Source: Cercis canadensis (taxonomy: Eukaryota > Streptophyta > Magnoliopsida > Fabales > Fabaceae). Taken from it: a stretch of 64,000 nt of DNA. How positions within the stretch are numbered: the first letter of the stretch is position 1; each line of letters starts with the position of its first letter. The stretch covers positions 1,158,930-1,222,929 of the forward strand of contig QAOA01001289.1 in NCBI GenBank assembly GCA_003255065.1, in the 5' to 3' direction. Made by a program: the position numbers and the translations under genes. The notes below the pieces were generated by a model. The model was not told the DNA's origin. It saw only the letters and a program-made list of their open reading frames with translations, and did not search any database. This document shows positions 46,633 to 59,193 of the stretch, one piece after another.

Positions 46633-47427
46633 AATTCCTCCACGCTTGAACATTTGCTTGTCCTCAAGCAATTTAAATTAGAACATGTTCCTCAAATGCT
46701 TTCCCTGGACAAACAATTCAATTTCTACAAAAATTTATGCAAGGTACCCTACACTGAGCAGCTGCATTATTCAGTTTCTATTTTAGTTTATGGACCCAGT
46801 CATTGCATAACGGTTTGCCTTAGCTACACTCTCAATATCTAGAGAGAATTACCTTGTGCTTTTTATTACTGTACTTTCTAAGATAAAATTTTTTTCTTTT
46901 TTTCATGCATAGTTTGGGGTTCTAGGATATGGTATCCGGTCATTGCCTGCGATCCACATTCAACTAGTTATGCTTCATTGGCATGCTCNTTAATGAGGAT
47001 TTGCTCATAATGTAGGTAGGAATTTAGTATTAAAACATGGTTTTTTTTACAGTCCTAAAAGACAAGTATCAAATTCCTCCACGCTTGAACATTTGCTTGT
47101 CCTCAAGCAATTTAAATTAGAATATGTTCCTCAAATGCTCTCCCTGGACAAACAATTCAATTTCTACAAAAATTTATGCAAGGTACCCTACACTGAGCAG
47201 CTGAATTATTCAGTTTCTATTTTAGTTTATGGACCCAGTCATTGCATAACGGTTTGCCTTAGCTACACTCTCAATATCTAGAGAGAATTACCTTGTGCTT
47301 TTTATTACTATACTTTCTAAGATAAAATTTTTTTCTTTTTTTCATGCATAGTTTGGGGTTCTAGGATATGGTATCCGGTTATTGCCTGCGATCCACATTC
47401 AACTAGTTATGCTTCATTGGCATGCTC
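46551..47427. repeat. Direct repeat across the N at 46989 (probable assembly artefact)
   Basis: 46551-46988 and 46990-47427 are near-identical. Each includes the last ~80 bp of the LTR, its CA end and the polypurine tract (on the minus strand GCGTGGAGGAATT, just right of 46632). Only one can be real. Confidence 0.85.
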
Positions 47428-47519
47428 ATACTCTTCTCCAGTTTCAGGCACAAAAGGTAGAGGAGCAAGGCCCCCCTATGCTCTCACATTGATTCATAAT
47501 TTGAAAACACTTAAAAGCA

Positions 47520-47558
<39 letters not shown>

Positions 47559-48053
47559 CAGCCCAAGGTATGCTAACTATATACTTTAAGCTTAGCAGGT
47601 ATAAATTAAATTCCAGCACTCCTAAGTCCATTATACTTAAACAGTTACTTCCTAATGTAGCAAGCTTCAAAGTAGAGTACTAAGCAAAAAAATTTAATCA
47701 GCAATTCAAAAATAGTCATCCAGGAGATTCCAGAGGCACAATGTTCCCATTTTGAATGCTTCAGGACTCAAATGCATAGACATAAAACAACAATGATATA
47801 CATAAACCCCCCCACACTTGAAGCATGTATTGTCCTCAATGAATAGCGAGATAGTTTAAAAGGAAGAATACTACCTGAGGTATTAGAGTCCTGATGTAGC
47901 CAATGATTGGTGCGTCATCTCTGGTTGAACAGGAACAGAGCTTGCGAGGAAGATAGACAACTAGACCAGCATATAACATGTAAGGCTTAAAGGCATAAAC
48001 AAAACCAAACAAGAGGGTAAAACAGAAAGACAAAAATTAGAAAAAGTGCTAAA
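47428..48053 (-). other. 3' untranslated interior of element 3
   Basis: Noncoding between the env-position ORF and the polypurine tract, with an (AT)n tract at 47522-47556. Just after the env-position stop a strongly hydrophobic stretch (LALFLIFVFLFYPLVWF, about 48050-47995) is readable in another frame; it resembles a transmembrane helix. Confidence 0.5.
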
Positions 48054-49568
48054 CTACTCCCATGGTGGTGCTTCAGAAGGTTGGTCGGTTGTCGGTGTAG
48101 AGGGAGAGTCGGACCGTGGAGCTCGGGATGAAATGCGCAGTGGGCGAATTTGCTCAACCGCAGGGGTTGTGTCGGCATCGTCCGCTGGCTCCTGGAAGAT
48201 AGGCGGACAAGGCGGTGGTGGAGGCTGGAGTCCCAAGGACTGACACATCATCTGAAGAGTGGATTGAACCCACTGGTGGTGTGCCAACTTATAGGACATC
48301 CACTGATGGCTATGATGTTGCTCCCGGTAGTTGTCCAAAATAAGCCGGTTGACTCGGATCCTTGTGCCATCTACCTCGACTTCTATCCGAGCCAACTGCC
48401 GTTCGAGAGGTGTTGGTTTCTTATTTTCCTCGTCAACTGAAGTGGATGGGACACCGGGATATGGTTGGGAAGTGGAAGGTGCAGACGTGCTTGGCCCAGC
48501 CGTCGGTTGTTCCTCCGATGGGGGTGTCTCAGTGACAGGGGCATCCATGCATGGCTTCTCCGGTTGTGGACTGCCAGGTACATCTCGTGGTAGAGCACCG
48601 GCTAGAGCAAAGTAGGTGCCCTAGGCGTCAGTGCGGCGCTCCACCATCCCTATTGCCTTCAGGGTATCCATCCTCAGTGGCACCGGTCGACAAGTGACCG
48701 TGAGGGTGGACTCGTCACCCAAGACATCCAAGTAGTGGGCGAGTAGGGTGACAACTGAACCTCTACCTATGGCTCCAAAGTTGCCTCGCTGTAGATAGCC
48801 CTTGATCAACTGGATGAAGGCATAGCCGAGGTAGCAGGGTTTCTTGTCCCGAATGCATCGGAGGAAGAATAAATCCTTCTTGCTGTCCATACCGGTGCTC
48901 TCCCATCTGGCATTCAGCGAATGGACCAGTAGCTTGTGAATGACGCGAAGAGCTAGTGAGCGAAGAGTGTATGCTTTAGACCGCTTGGCTTTGTAAACTG
49001 TCTCTGTGCTCACTTCTTTCCAATAGGTTCCAGGTTCCGCACTGATGAATGACCAGTCTAGGTCATAGCCACTATAAACGAAACCTTCAGGTGCGAGCTC
49101 TGCTGGTGTGGTGAATTCCTTGAGGCTCATGCTATGCATGATCGAGCCAAGGAGGAACCTAATTGTCTCTGGCTCATTCCAGGTGGTGCTCGAAGTGGTG
49201 AAAGTGGCATTGACTTCCACTGTGGCAAGGAATTCCAGCACGAGTTCTTTGTATATTGGCTCCTGAAGCTCAAAGATTTTGGCCCAGGGGCTGCTACTAA
49301 GGAGTTGCCTCACTTCTTGGTCGAGCCCCAACTCTTGCAGAACTGGCCACACTGGATATCGGCTTGGTTCATAGGGCTTGCTGGAGAGCTGGGCCAGACG
49401 CTCCTTGTGTTCCGTTCCTTGTAATCTAAGAAATGGGTGAGTCGAGGTCTCAGCCCCTAATCTCTTCTTCTTCACTGGAGGAGAAAGGGACTCCGGAGGG
49501 TTCGGGCGGTTCTTTCGCAGCTGCAACTTCTCACGGTGCGGCTGTGTTTCATCGGTGCGCTTTGTCAT
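48054..49568 (-). pseudogene. Athila env-position ORF (ORF-1 family), one in-frame TAG
   Basis: 505 codons from ATG at 49568, open except for TAG at 48621-48623. Athila elements carry an additional ORF between integrase and the 3' LTR, usually called env-like; its role is unproven. Visible parts: a Lys/Arg-rich N-terminus, a conserved middle (QELGLDQEVRQLL, FLATVEVNATF, EPETIRFLLGSIMH) and a C-terminal Ser/Thr/Pro-rich tail (TAGPSTSAPSTSQP). There is no signal peptide, and a possible membrane helix lies only in another frame beyond the stop. It is far better preserved than the rest of the element. Opposite-strand open frames are shadows. Confidence 0.8.
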
Positions 49569-51480
49569 ATTATTTGCTTACAAAAACAAGTTAACCAAGT
49601 GAATCACAAAGCATGGACAATTATCATCAAATTCCACAGCCACAGTGTAACAGTTTCAGTAAGAGTTTCAGATTTAAAGTCCCACAGCAATGTTATCAGT
49701 GGTGGTAGCCATAAGAATGTGTATTGCAAGAATAGATTCCCCAAAAATAACTACTTCCCAAAATCAAGAATGAACCCAAAATCACCAATTTCTGCAACAG
49801 CAAGTTCAAATTTGTTCATCTTAAAGTCAACATCCCCACATTCCCTCACTAAATAAAATAGGCAATGCACAACAACATGCAGCAATAAGCAACAGATTCC
49901 TACCATCAACAATATCCAGTAAACTAACAGAATCCATAGCACTAAATCAATGATATTATCTACAGGAATGGGAAGTGCAAGATAACAGTATTTCAAACCA
50001 AGGTCTTAATGTCATGCAAAAGTAAGTGACTATATCAATTAGGAAAATAAAGGCCTCACAAGCAACAAGTTTCCAATAACAATGATCAATAACAAATCCT
50101 TTATTAAAAACTCAAGCACTGGCCATAACACAATAGAAATTACCCAGTAAACCAGTAATGTTGCTCATAGCATACTGTAACTGTGTCAAATATAAATTCT
50201 TCATGGCAAGGTTATCAATGGTGGTGTTATAGTATCAGTACTTGCAAGAAGAATAAACCTATTCCTCAACATTAGCAAAATTTCCCATAATCATCAAATT
50301 TCCCAATCAGTTTTAAAAAATACCACCCATAGTCAATATCCTTTGATGCCTTCATGATAAACCATAATAACATAGGAACAATAAGACAACATCATTCATT
50401 CTCATAATGAACTATTCCCACAAAAAAAATCAAGATGTCCCAAATTCCCTCAATGTATGCAGATTCTGCAGCAGCCATTTCAATTGTGTTTCGCTTCCTA
50501 TTCTTGTACAGCCTAGTTAACATTCTCCCACACTACCATATGAAATAAACTAGGCAACATGTAGCAAACACTCACAATCAAAACAGAGCAGAAAGAACGA
50601 AAAAAGTAAAGAGCCCCATTCCTGTAGGAAGCAGGAGTAATCTGAAATTGCAAGAGAACTAGTGAACTGTGTGTACTGATGTGGTGAAATGGGGAAATGG
50701 GACTAAGCAAGGAATTTGGTGGTTTAATGGAGTGGGATTGGCCGGAAATGGGTGTAGGAGTGTCGGAATAGCTAGAGATTAAGGAGAGATTGAGAGGAAG
50801 ATGGATTTTTTGAAGTGAGGAAATGACTCGTGAACTGGATTTTTTAAAGGTTTTGAATGACATGGCCACAACATGGCCGTGTGGTGTGGGCGTGTTGGAC
50901 TTGAAGGAGTGACACGGGAAGATGACACGTGGGGTGTTTAAGTGACACGGGGGTGACTTCCCCGTGTCTTAAGTTGTGTTCGATGTGTAGATACTTTTGT
51001 ATGTGACACGGTACCAACACGGCTGTGTTAAACACCGTGTTTGTGACTTGGCAAATTTAAAGACTTACCTGAGACAACACATGGTTGTGCCTCTTGATGA
51101 TTAACTCTGAGTAAGTGACACGGGATGGAACACGGCCGTGTTACCCATCGTGTCTTCTTGTTGGATTCCTGTGAGGTTTGCACATTCGCTGCCACGGCCA
51201 TATGTGTGCCCGTGTACTTCCCCCTAGCTCTCTGTATGGTGAACATGGGTAAAGACACGGCCGTGTAATCTTCCTGAACTCTCTGCCTTCTTTACACGGG
51301 TCAAGACATGACCATGTTCTCTCCTTCTATGCCAAAAACAAAACTTAGTGAACAAAAATGACAAGAAAGAAAATGAAAAACAAAGACATAGGGAAATCAA
51401 CTAAAAGTAAGTAAAGACAAAGGTTTAAAAACTTGGGTTGTCTCCCAAGAAGCGCTTAATTTAAAGTCCTAAGCCAGATT
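49569..51480 (-). other. Spacer between integrase and env-position ORF
   Basis: About 1.9 kb of AT-rich sequence without recognisable coding content, then at 50860-51310 a dense cluster of ACACGGCCGTGT-like palindromes similar to that in the LTR. Athila spacers are often long; whether a spliced subgenomic transcript links the leader to the env-position ORF cannot be seen here. Confidence 0.55.
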
Positions 51481-52783
51481 ATCTCTGAGATTATACTGGT
51501 GCAGAGAGGACCATTGAAGAGATTTGGTGTTTAACCCCATCTCCCCAATAATGCTTAAGTCGTTGCCTATTAACCTTGAAACTTCTTCCCGATTCCATGT
51601 CAGCCACCTCAATAGCTCCATAAGGATAAACTGTCTTGATTACAAACAATCTGACCACCTCGATTTCAGCTTCCCAGGGAAGAGTCTCAACCGTGAATTG
51701 TATAGCAAGACTTGTTGTTCTGGTTCAAAAGTCCTTTGGACAATTCTCTTATCATGTCATCATTTTGTTTTCTCTTTGTAGAGCTTGGAACTCTCATAAG
51801 CCTTATATCGAAATTCATCCAATTCGTGAAGCTGAATGACCATTTTCTCCCCTGCTACTGCTAGGTGAAAATTAAGGATCTTAGTGGCCCACCATGCTTT
51901 GTGCTCCAATTCCACAGGAAAATGACAAGCCTTGTCATACACTAATTGGTACGGGGACATGCCGAGCGGTGTCTTCAATGCAGTGTGGTATGCCCAAAGA
52001 GCATCATCAAGCTTCATGGCCCAATCTTTTCTAGAGGCAATGACAGTCTTCTCAAGAATCCTCTTCAACTTGTTCACTGGTTTGTGGATGATATGGGATT
52101 GCTATACGGTGCCTCACACCATACTTACTCAATAAAGCATCTATTTGCTTATTGTAGAAATGAGTGCCCTCATCACTGATCAATGCTCTTGGAACTCCAA
52201 ATCTTGAGAATATGTTCTTCTTGAGGAAACTCATAACTACCTGAGCATCATCGGTTCTCGTTGCAGTTGCTTCAACCCATTTAGACACATAGTCGACTGC
52301 AACCAGTATATATTCATTAGAGTATGATNATAAAGCATTTATTTGCTTATTGTAGAAATGAGTGCCCTCATCACTGATCAATACTCTTGGAACTCCAAAT
52401 CTTGAGAATATGTTCTTCTTGAGGAAACTCATAACTACCTGAGCATCATCGGTTCTCGTTGCAGTTGCTTCAACCCATTTAGACACATAGTCGACTGCAA
52501 CCAGTATATATTCATTAGAGTATGATGATGAGAAAGGGCCCATAAAATCTATTTCCCAAACATCAAATAACTCAACTTCGAGTACTGAATTCAGAGGCAT
52601 TTCATGTCTTTTAGAGATGTTGCCAGTTCTTTGGCAACAATCATACGTCTTAACATAATCATATGCGTCTTTGAAGACAGTTGGCCAGTAGAACCCTGAT
52701 TGGAGGACTTTTGCAGCTGTTCGATCGCCACTGAAATGACCGTCATAGTCTGAAGCATGGCAATGCCATAATATATCTTTCAC
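51481..52783 (-). pseudogene. Integrase of element 3
   Basis: Zinc finger ([10 protein letters not shown] to CCQRTGN), catalytic WEIDFMG (Asp), [13 protein letters not shown] (Asp) and HPQTSEQVE (Glu) followed at once by a frameshift near 52065. After it come [32 protein letters not shown] and, in shifted frames, [12 protein letters not shown] and YPYGAIEV of the GPY/F region. The catalytic triad is present but the frame is broken; the core is also doubled by the repeat at the N (52329). Confidence 0.88.
52132..52526. repeat. Direct repeat across the N at 52329 (probable assembly artefact)
   Basis: 52132-52328 and 52330-52526 are near-identical copies of the integrase core. One codon differs (RVLISDE against RALISDE). 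Confidence 0.85.
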
Positions 52784-53550
52784 CTCCTCTTACGGTACAC
52801 ATCTCCTTAAGAGTCCATCAACACATATTCGCAGCAAATAAGGCTCATCCCAGACATAGAATTTTGCCTCATGAAGGAACCTCTTTAACTGTTGGGAATT
52901 TAGATCCACAGGTAAGACCTTAGCAGCCTTGAAGTTGGCAAAATCAGCATACCAGGGCAAGCTGTGCACTGCAAAGAGCTGTTCGTCTGGGAACTCTTCA
53001 TTAATGGGAAGGGGTAAAGCTTTGTTCTTCTTTTTTTGCTCAATCCTGGACATGTGGTCACCTACCACGTTGTCCATGTCTTTCTTGTCCTTGATCTCAA
53101 TATCAAATTCTTGCAACAACAAGATCCAACGAATGAGCCTTGACCTGGAGTCCTGTTTGGCAAAAAGATACCTAAGAGCTGCATGATCAGTATATACAAT
53201 AACCTTGGCACTACTAAATAAAAGCAGAATTTATCAAAAGTGAAAACAATAGCTGGCAACTCTTTTTCAGTAGTAGCATAGTTAAGTTGAGTAGAATCAA
53301 GCACATGACTTGCATAATATATCGCATGCAATAACTTGTTTTTTCTTTGCCCCAACACAGCACCTATAGCTATATCACTAGCATCACACATGCGTTCAAA
53401 AGGTAAGTCCCAATCATGTGGGATCACAACAAGGGCAGTGGTCAACTTTTGCTTCAATGTATTAAAGGCTAACAGACATTCATTATTGAAAACAAAAGTT
53501 TTATTTTTAACAAGGAGGTTACACAGGGGCTTAGCAATTTTTGAAAAATC
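52784..53550 (-). pseudogene. RNase H of element 3
   Basis: CDASDIAIGAVLGQ (Asp), LNYATTEKELPAIVF (Glu), then a frameshift near 53220; continuing in another frame are [14 protein letters not shown] (Asp) and the connection to integrase ([23 protein letters not shown]). TAA/TGA codons mark the ends of open stretches. Confidence 0.85.
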
Positions 53551-54233
53551 CTAGATGAATCTTCTATAAAAACCAGCGTGTCCCAAAAAGTTACGCACCC
53601 CTTTGACATTAGTAGGAGAGGGTAATTTTTCAATCACCTCTACTTTAGCCATATCTACCTCTATCCCCTTGGCAGAAATTTTATGTCCTAAAATAATCTC
53701 CTCTCTCACCATAAAGTGACACTTTTCCCAATTTAAAACCAAATTAGTTTCTTGGCATCTCTTTAACACTAAGGACAAATTATGTAAGCATATATCAAAA
53801 GAAGAGCCAAAAATAGAAAAGTCATCCATAAAAATCTCTATAAATTTTTCATTCATGTCAGAGACTATGGAAAGCATACACCTTTGAAAAGTGGCCGGCG
53901 CATTGTACAATCCGAATGACATCTTTCTGTATGCATAAACTCCATAGGGGCAAGTGAATGCGGTCTTTTCTTGATCCTCCGGATCTATGGCAATCTGGTT
54001 GTAACCCGAATAACCATCCAGAAAACAGTAATGCTCATGACCAGCTAGGCGTTCCAACATTTGATCTATAAATGGGAGAGGGAAGTGGTTCTTTCTCGTG
54101 GCATCATTGAGTTTTCTGTAGTCAATGCACACGCGCCATCCCGTGACCGTTCTAGTGGGAATTAATTCATTTTTTTCATTCATCACCACTGTTGTTCCCC
54201 TTTCTTAGGCACCACCTGAACTGGGCTCACCCA
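53551..54233 (-). pseudogene. Reverse transcriptase of element 3
   Basis: WVSPVQVVPKKGG and VCIDYRKLNDAT, then LDGYSGYNQI, FGLYNAPATFQRCM and the catalytic box EIFMDDFSIFG with both Asp intact, then LGHKIS and GVRNFLGHAGFYRRFI followed by TAG where Gln or Lys is usual. Open for 212 codons (54189-53551), so the polymerase core is still largely readable. Confidence 0.9.
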
Positions 54234-55259
54234 TTAACTATCCGAGATAGGGTAAATAACACCAACATCTAAGAGTTTTACCACTTCCTTTCGTACTACT
54301 TCCATCATGATTGGATTCAATCTCCTTTGGGGTTGTACGACTGCTTTATAGTTCTCTTCCATGAAGATCTTGTGCATGCAAAAAGAATGACTGATGCCTT
54401 TTAAATCAGCAATCGACCATCTAATGGGGCTCTTATACTCCCTCAACACCCGCAACAATTTCTCCTCCTCAACCTTAGTTAATTCAGAATTAATAATCAC
54501 GGGAGAGGAATTGTTTTCACCAAGGAAGGCATACTTCAAAATCACAGGTAAAGGCTTGAGCTTAAGTTTTGGAGACTGCTCTTTGTGCACATCCTTTTGC
54601 AAGTCTTCTATTTTTGGTGGTGAGGAAACCGGATATTGTGACAAACAATCCAATAATGCTACATGTTCTGCTAATGCTGAATCTTCTGCAAAATCAGACA
54701 TGGTTACTGCATCCACCAAGACTCTCTCAAGAGGACAAGAGAACAGATTCTCTCTGAACATGCTTGTAATGATAGATTCAAGAATGTCCAAACGGAAACA
54801 CTCTTCTTTCTCCATAGGGTGTTGTATTGCATTGAACACATTGAAAATCACATTCTCATCTTGAACTTTTAGAATCAAGGTCCCATCAGCTACGGCAATC
54901 AATGCTCTTCCAGTAGCTAGAAATGGTCGTCCCAAAATAAGTGGAATCTCTCCATCTTCCTCCATATCTAGAACAGCAAAATCCACCAGAAAGATAAACT
55001 TGTCAACCTTAACCAAGACATCTTCTACTAAATCGTAGGGATGTTTGATTGACCAGTCGGCAAGTTGAAGGGTAATCATGGTGGGTTTTGCTTGACCTAT
55101 TCCCAACTTCTTAAAGATGGACAGAGGCATGAGACTTACACTTGCTCCCAAATCACATAACGTCTTTCCAAAGGTGATGTCTCTAATGGTGCATGGAATG
55201 GAGAAACTTCCAGGATCTTTGAGCTTTGGAGGCAATTTCCTTTGTAGAATAGCATTGCA
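54234..55259 (-). pseudogene. Aspartic protease and linker of element 3
   Basis: Open for 333 codons. Retropepsin active site LCDLGASVSLMPLS, then KPTMITLQLAD, VDKFIFLVDFAVLDMEED and PLILGRPFLATGRALI. The linker to RT includes LRVLREYKSPIRWSIADL. It ends at TAA just before the RT block WVSPVQVV. Confidence 0.88.
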
Positions 55260-56993
55260 TTATTCAGTCAACATTACTGTCTCATCCTCTCCAATTTTTC
55301 TTTTCTTGATCAGAATATCCTTCATAAACTTTGCATAGGATGACATCTGTTCAAGTGCTTCAGCAAAATGTATGTTAATCTGTAATTTCTTAAACACCTC
55401 TAAGAACTTGTTGAATTGCTTCTCATCCTTTTGCTTCTTAAGCCTTTGAGGAAAAGGCACCTTGATAGGAGGTATTGAAACACCTGGTCTGGTTAATTTC
55501 TCGCCTTCTTCTCTATTTCTTGCCTCCGTGGAACGATTGGATGTTGGGTCCCCATTGGTCCTTGTTGCCTTACCATATTCCCCTTCTGGTGTTTCTTTTC
55601 TTGGGATGAGCTCAATCACTTTTCCACTCCTTGTAGTTATGGCTTTCACATGCTCCTTAGGATTTGGAATAATATCACTGGGTAAAGAGCCTTGAGGCCT
55701 GTCTGCCAATTGTCTTGCTATCTGTCCCACCTGAGTTTCTAACTTCCGAATGGATGCATCTTGATTTCTGAACCCGCTTCTGGTTTCCTCCATAAACGTT
55801 GCAGTTTTCTGAATGAAAGCTAAGGTTTAGGTTGTCAATTTCTCTAGCGCACTCTCCAAGGAAAGATTCTTCTCATTGGGTTGAGGTTGTGAAATAGGAC
55901 CTTGAGTTGGCTGTTGTGGTGACTGATATGCATAACTGGGTCTGTGGGAAGCCCTTTGATTTCCTTGATTACCCCATGAAAAATTTGGGTGATTCCGCCA
56001 CCCCAGATTATAAGTAGGAGCGTAAGGATTATTCTGAAGTCTTGGAGGGTTACCCATATAGTTCACTTGTTCTTGAGAAACTGAAGGACCAAACATGTTA
56101 CCCGGGCACTCTCCATTAACATGGTTCCCTACACAGAAATCACACACTGGTGGAGAAAAGTTGACTGCATTCACATTGACGGTCTCAAACTTCTTGGACA
56201 ACTCAGCCACCTGTTGTGTTAATAACTTGTTCTGAGCTAATAGTGCATCTAGTGCCCCTACTTCCATCATGCCTTTCTTGACTATTGATCTCTCTCCTTG
56301 ACTTTGGTAGTCATTGCAAGCCATCCTCTCAAACAAGTCCCAAGCTTGTTCCGAAGTTTTATAATTCACAACTCCACTTGCTGTAGCATCCATATTTGCC
56401 TTTATGTGAGGAAGCATCCCATTGTAAAAACTCTGAAATTGGATCTAGAAATCGAAAGAATGATGTGGGCATCTCCTCAGTATATCATTATACCGCTTCC
56501 AAGCTTCACTCAAAGATTATCCATCTTGTTGATGGAAAGAAGTAATCTCAGTCCTCAACCTTGTTGATTTGGAATGAGGGAAATATCGAGCGAGAAATTT
56601 ATTCACCAAGTCCGATCAAGTAGTAATGCTGCCCCTTGGTTGAGAATCCAACCAACTCTTTGCCTTATCCCGCACAGAAAATGGGAAGAGTCTGAGTCGA
56701 ATCGCATCATCACTGATCCCATTCAACTTTACCGTGTCACAAATCTGCATAAAGTTTGCTATATGTCTATTGGGATCTTCTAGTGCACTTCCACTGAACT
56801 GATTGTGCTGTACTAGTTGAAGCAAATTTGGTTTAAGTTCAAAATGAGTAGCTTGGACAGGTGGTCTTGTTATACTCGCTCCACATCCTGCAGCTGTTAG
56901 GATGGAATACTCTATGAGTGTTCGAGGTGAAGGGTTTTGTGCCGCTCTGCTGTTATTATTCTGCACCGGAAGATTCTGGTTTTGTTCTGCCAT
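55260..56993 (-). pseudogene. gag of element 3
   Basis: ATG at 56993 (MAEQNQNLP). Gag core (RLFPFSVRDKAKSWLDSQP, RYNDILRRCPHH, FYNGMLPHIKANMD), zinc-knuckle-like CDFCVGNHVNGEC, the conserved NPYAPTYNLGWRNHPNFSW, and a C-terminal part with QVGQIARQLADRPQG and PFPQRLKKQKDEKQF. Five in-frame stops; those at 56616 (after GSITT), near 56440 and before TLAFIQKT fall at expected Trp or Gln. Confidence 0.88.
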
Positions 56994-57247
56994 AGTTATT
57001 GGTTGTGCTTGTCTTGCTCCTCTAGCTTGCTTACGAAGCCTTCGAGCTGTTCTCTCAATCTCAAGATCAAAAGTTAATGCACTGGAATCAAGAGTACCTC
57101 ACATACACCAAGGTTAAAATAAGATCAGTAGTTGAGAGAAACAAGTCAACAACAGATAAAATATTTTAACCAGATTTACTAACAAGAAATTTAAAATCCA
57201 AATTAGGACCTTATTGGTTACTTTTAATATTGCTTAAACACCGTTAA

Positions 57248-57265
57248 TCCCTGGCAACGGCCCCA
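57248..57265 (-). other. Primer-binding site of element 3 (tRNA-Asp type)
   Basis: On the minus strand TGGGGCCGTTGCCAGGGA, a few bases inside the 5' LTR end (57272). It matches 16 of 18 bases of the site complementary to the 3' end of plant tRNA-Asp. Confidence 0.8.
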
Positions 57266-57271
57266 AAAACT

Positions 57272-59188
57272 TAATGGATTTTTTCTGGCAAGTGTACCGA
57301 GTCACACAAGTAGTAATAGATGAGTAGAGTATCATCCTCAGGGATTAACGCAAGCAACTACTAATTTCTCCAACACTAGTTCTATTTAGAAGAATAAACA
57401 CTTTGGATTGAAGGCAGCCTAAAAATGACTACTGAAATTCACTAAGTAACAAAATTCAAATGATCACGTAAACAACTTAAATAGCAATTTAACTGTGAGA
57501 TTGATGATAAAAATGAGAAGGTTAAGGGTTGATTTCGTTTGCTTGCAAATTCGGTTACTTCATAGACAAAGTAACCTTGGGATCAGTACTGAACTAATTA
57601 TTCTAGTTACAATTCCTTTGTTGTTGGCTACTTTCCTTAATGTGATTGAACTCAATCCCTTGGTGAAATAATTATCCCTATCCCAATTAATTGTCAAATT
57701 CCTTGACACAATTAACTAGTCTAGGTGATTAAGCTCTAGGAAATTAATTCAAGTCCACCTAAACTAAGTTATCTATTCCTAGATTAACTCAATTCATAAC
57801 AGAATTCACAAAAGCATATTCGTATCTTACTATTCTTAGCATCGAAACGAATCTTTAACTATTCAAATGGAGGCCAACACATTAGTAACAGTAAATTCCA
57901 TTCAACAAGAAGAATTGTACTAAAAAAAGTTCATTCAGTCTTGAAACCTCATCACAAAGGAATTACATCAAACCCCTAACACTAAGAGTTTAGCTACTCA
58001 TGACTGAATTCAATAACATTAAACAGATAAAATTCAACATAGGATGAGAAGAAGAAAAACTAGATGTAGATCGAGTCCCAATTGCTCCTCCTCGTGCTCT
58101 AGCTCCTCTTCTCCTTTTCTTCCCAAGTACGGCCTACTTTATCCCATGCATCAGATTCCTATTTATACTTATATGAAATTAGGTCTTCTTATCAGAAATA
58201 GCTTGAACACGGCTCTGACACGGCCGTGTTCTATTTCTNTATTCCTAGATTAACTCAATTCATAACAGAATTCACAAAAGCATATTCGTATCTTACTATT
58301 CTTAGCATCGAAACGAATCTTTAACTATTCAAATGGAGGCCAACACATTAGTAACAGTAAATTCCATTCAACAAGAAGAATTGTACTAAAAAAAGTTCAT
58401 TAAGTCTTGAAACCTCATCACAAAGGAATTACATCAAATCCCTACCACTAAGAGTTTAGCTACTCATGACTGAATTCAATAACATTAAACAGATAAAATT
58501 CAACATAGGATGAGAAGAAGAAAAACTAGATGTAGATCGAGTCCCAATTGCTCCTCCTCGTGCTCTAGCTCCTCTCCTCCTTTTCTTCCCAAGTACGGCC
58601 TACTTTATCCCATGCATCAGATTCCTATTTATACTTATATGGAATTAGGTCTTCTTATCAGAAATAGCTTGAACACGGCTCTGACACGGCCGTGTTCTAT
58701 TTCTAGACTTAGGCATGTCACATAAAGTACTTTCTTGGTCATTGAACACGGGACCAAATACGGTCGTGTTCTTCTCTTGTCTCTGCCTGTGTTCCTTCTG
58801 ACATGGTCAGTGTGTCTCCTTGCTCTGGGTGTGTTCTCTATTTGTACACTCTGCCTGCTTAACACGGCTTCGCACACAGCGGTGTTTGATCTTGTCTTGG
58901 CCGTGTCTGTCCATAAGCTTGAGCAGTAGCTTCTGGGAGTTAGACACGGGGGCAACACAGCTGTGTTCTTCCTGTGTCCTTATCAAGACTTCATAAAAGA
59001 TTGGTTTCCTTGCACCTTGTTTCATGGATTTCTTCTAAATTCTTCCTTTTTTCCTGATTAAACATCTTGGTACCTGACAACACCAATTCATGGATTAAAT
59101 ATCATGTTTAATGAGGATTTGCTCACAATGTAGGTAGGAATTCAATATTAAAACATGGTTTTTTTACAGTCCTAAAAGACAAGTATCA
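57272..59188 (-). repeat. 5' LTR of element 3
   Basis: 1,917 bp as given, 1,451 bp without the repeat at the N (58239), exactly the corrected length of its partner. The inner terminus has decayed from TG to TA on the plus strand. ACACGGCCGTGTT-type palindromes lie at about 58205-58235 and 58673-58970. Confidence 0.9.
57774..58704. repeat. Direct repeat across the N at 58239 (probable assembly artefact)
   Basis: 57774-58238 and 58240-58704 are near-identical copies of LTR sequence joined by one undetermined base. Confidence 0.85.
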
Positions 59189-59193
59189 GAATT

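Larger units (their letters stand above)
44956..59188 (-). mobile_element. Full-length Athila retrotransposon (element 3)
   Basis: About 14.2 kb as given (about 12.9 kb after removing four probable false duplications). Exact duplication GAATT at 44951-44955 and 59189-59193. Order on the minus strand: LTR, PBS, gag, protease, RT, RNase H, integrase, a long spacer, an env-position ORF, polypurine tract, LTR. This order and the tRNA-Asp type PBS are those of the plant Athila lineage. Coding regions carry scattered stops and a few frameshifts, fewer than element 1, so it is probably the younger insertion. Confidence 0.92.

Noticed and set aside
46551..47427. A third, tandem LTR or true duplication of the element 3 end
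   Set aside because: The repeat is broken exactly at an N, and the corrected LTR lengths agree without it; an assembly artefact is simpler.
48046..48615. Plus-strand frames opposite the env-position ORF
   Set aside because: Shadows of the long minus-strand Athila ORF, which has family homology and the expected position.
58635..59025. Minus-strand frames in the 5' LTR of element 3
   Set aside because: They run through the ACACGGCCGTGT cluster; no domain, and stops differ between the two LTRs.
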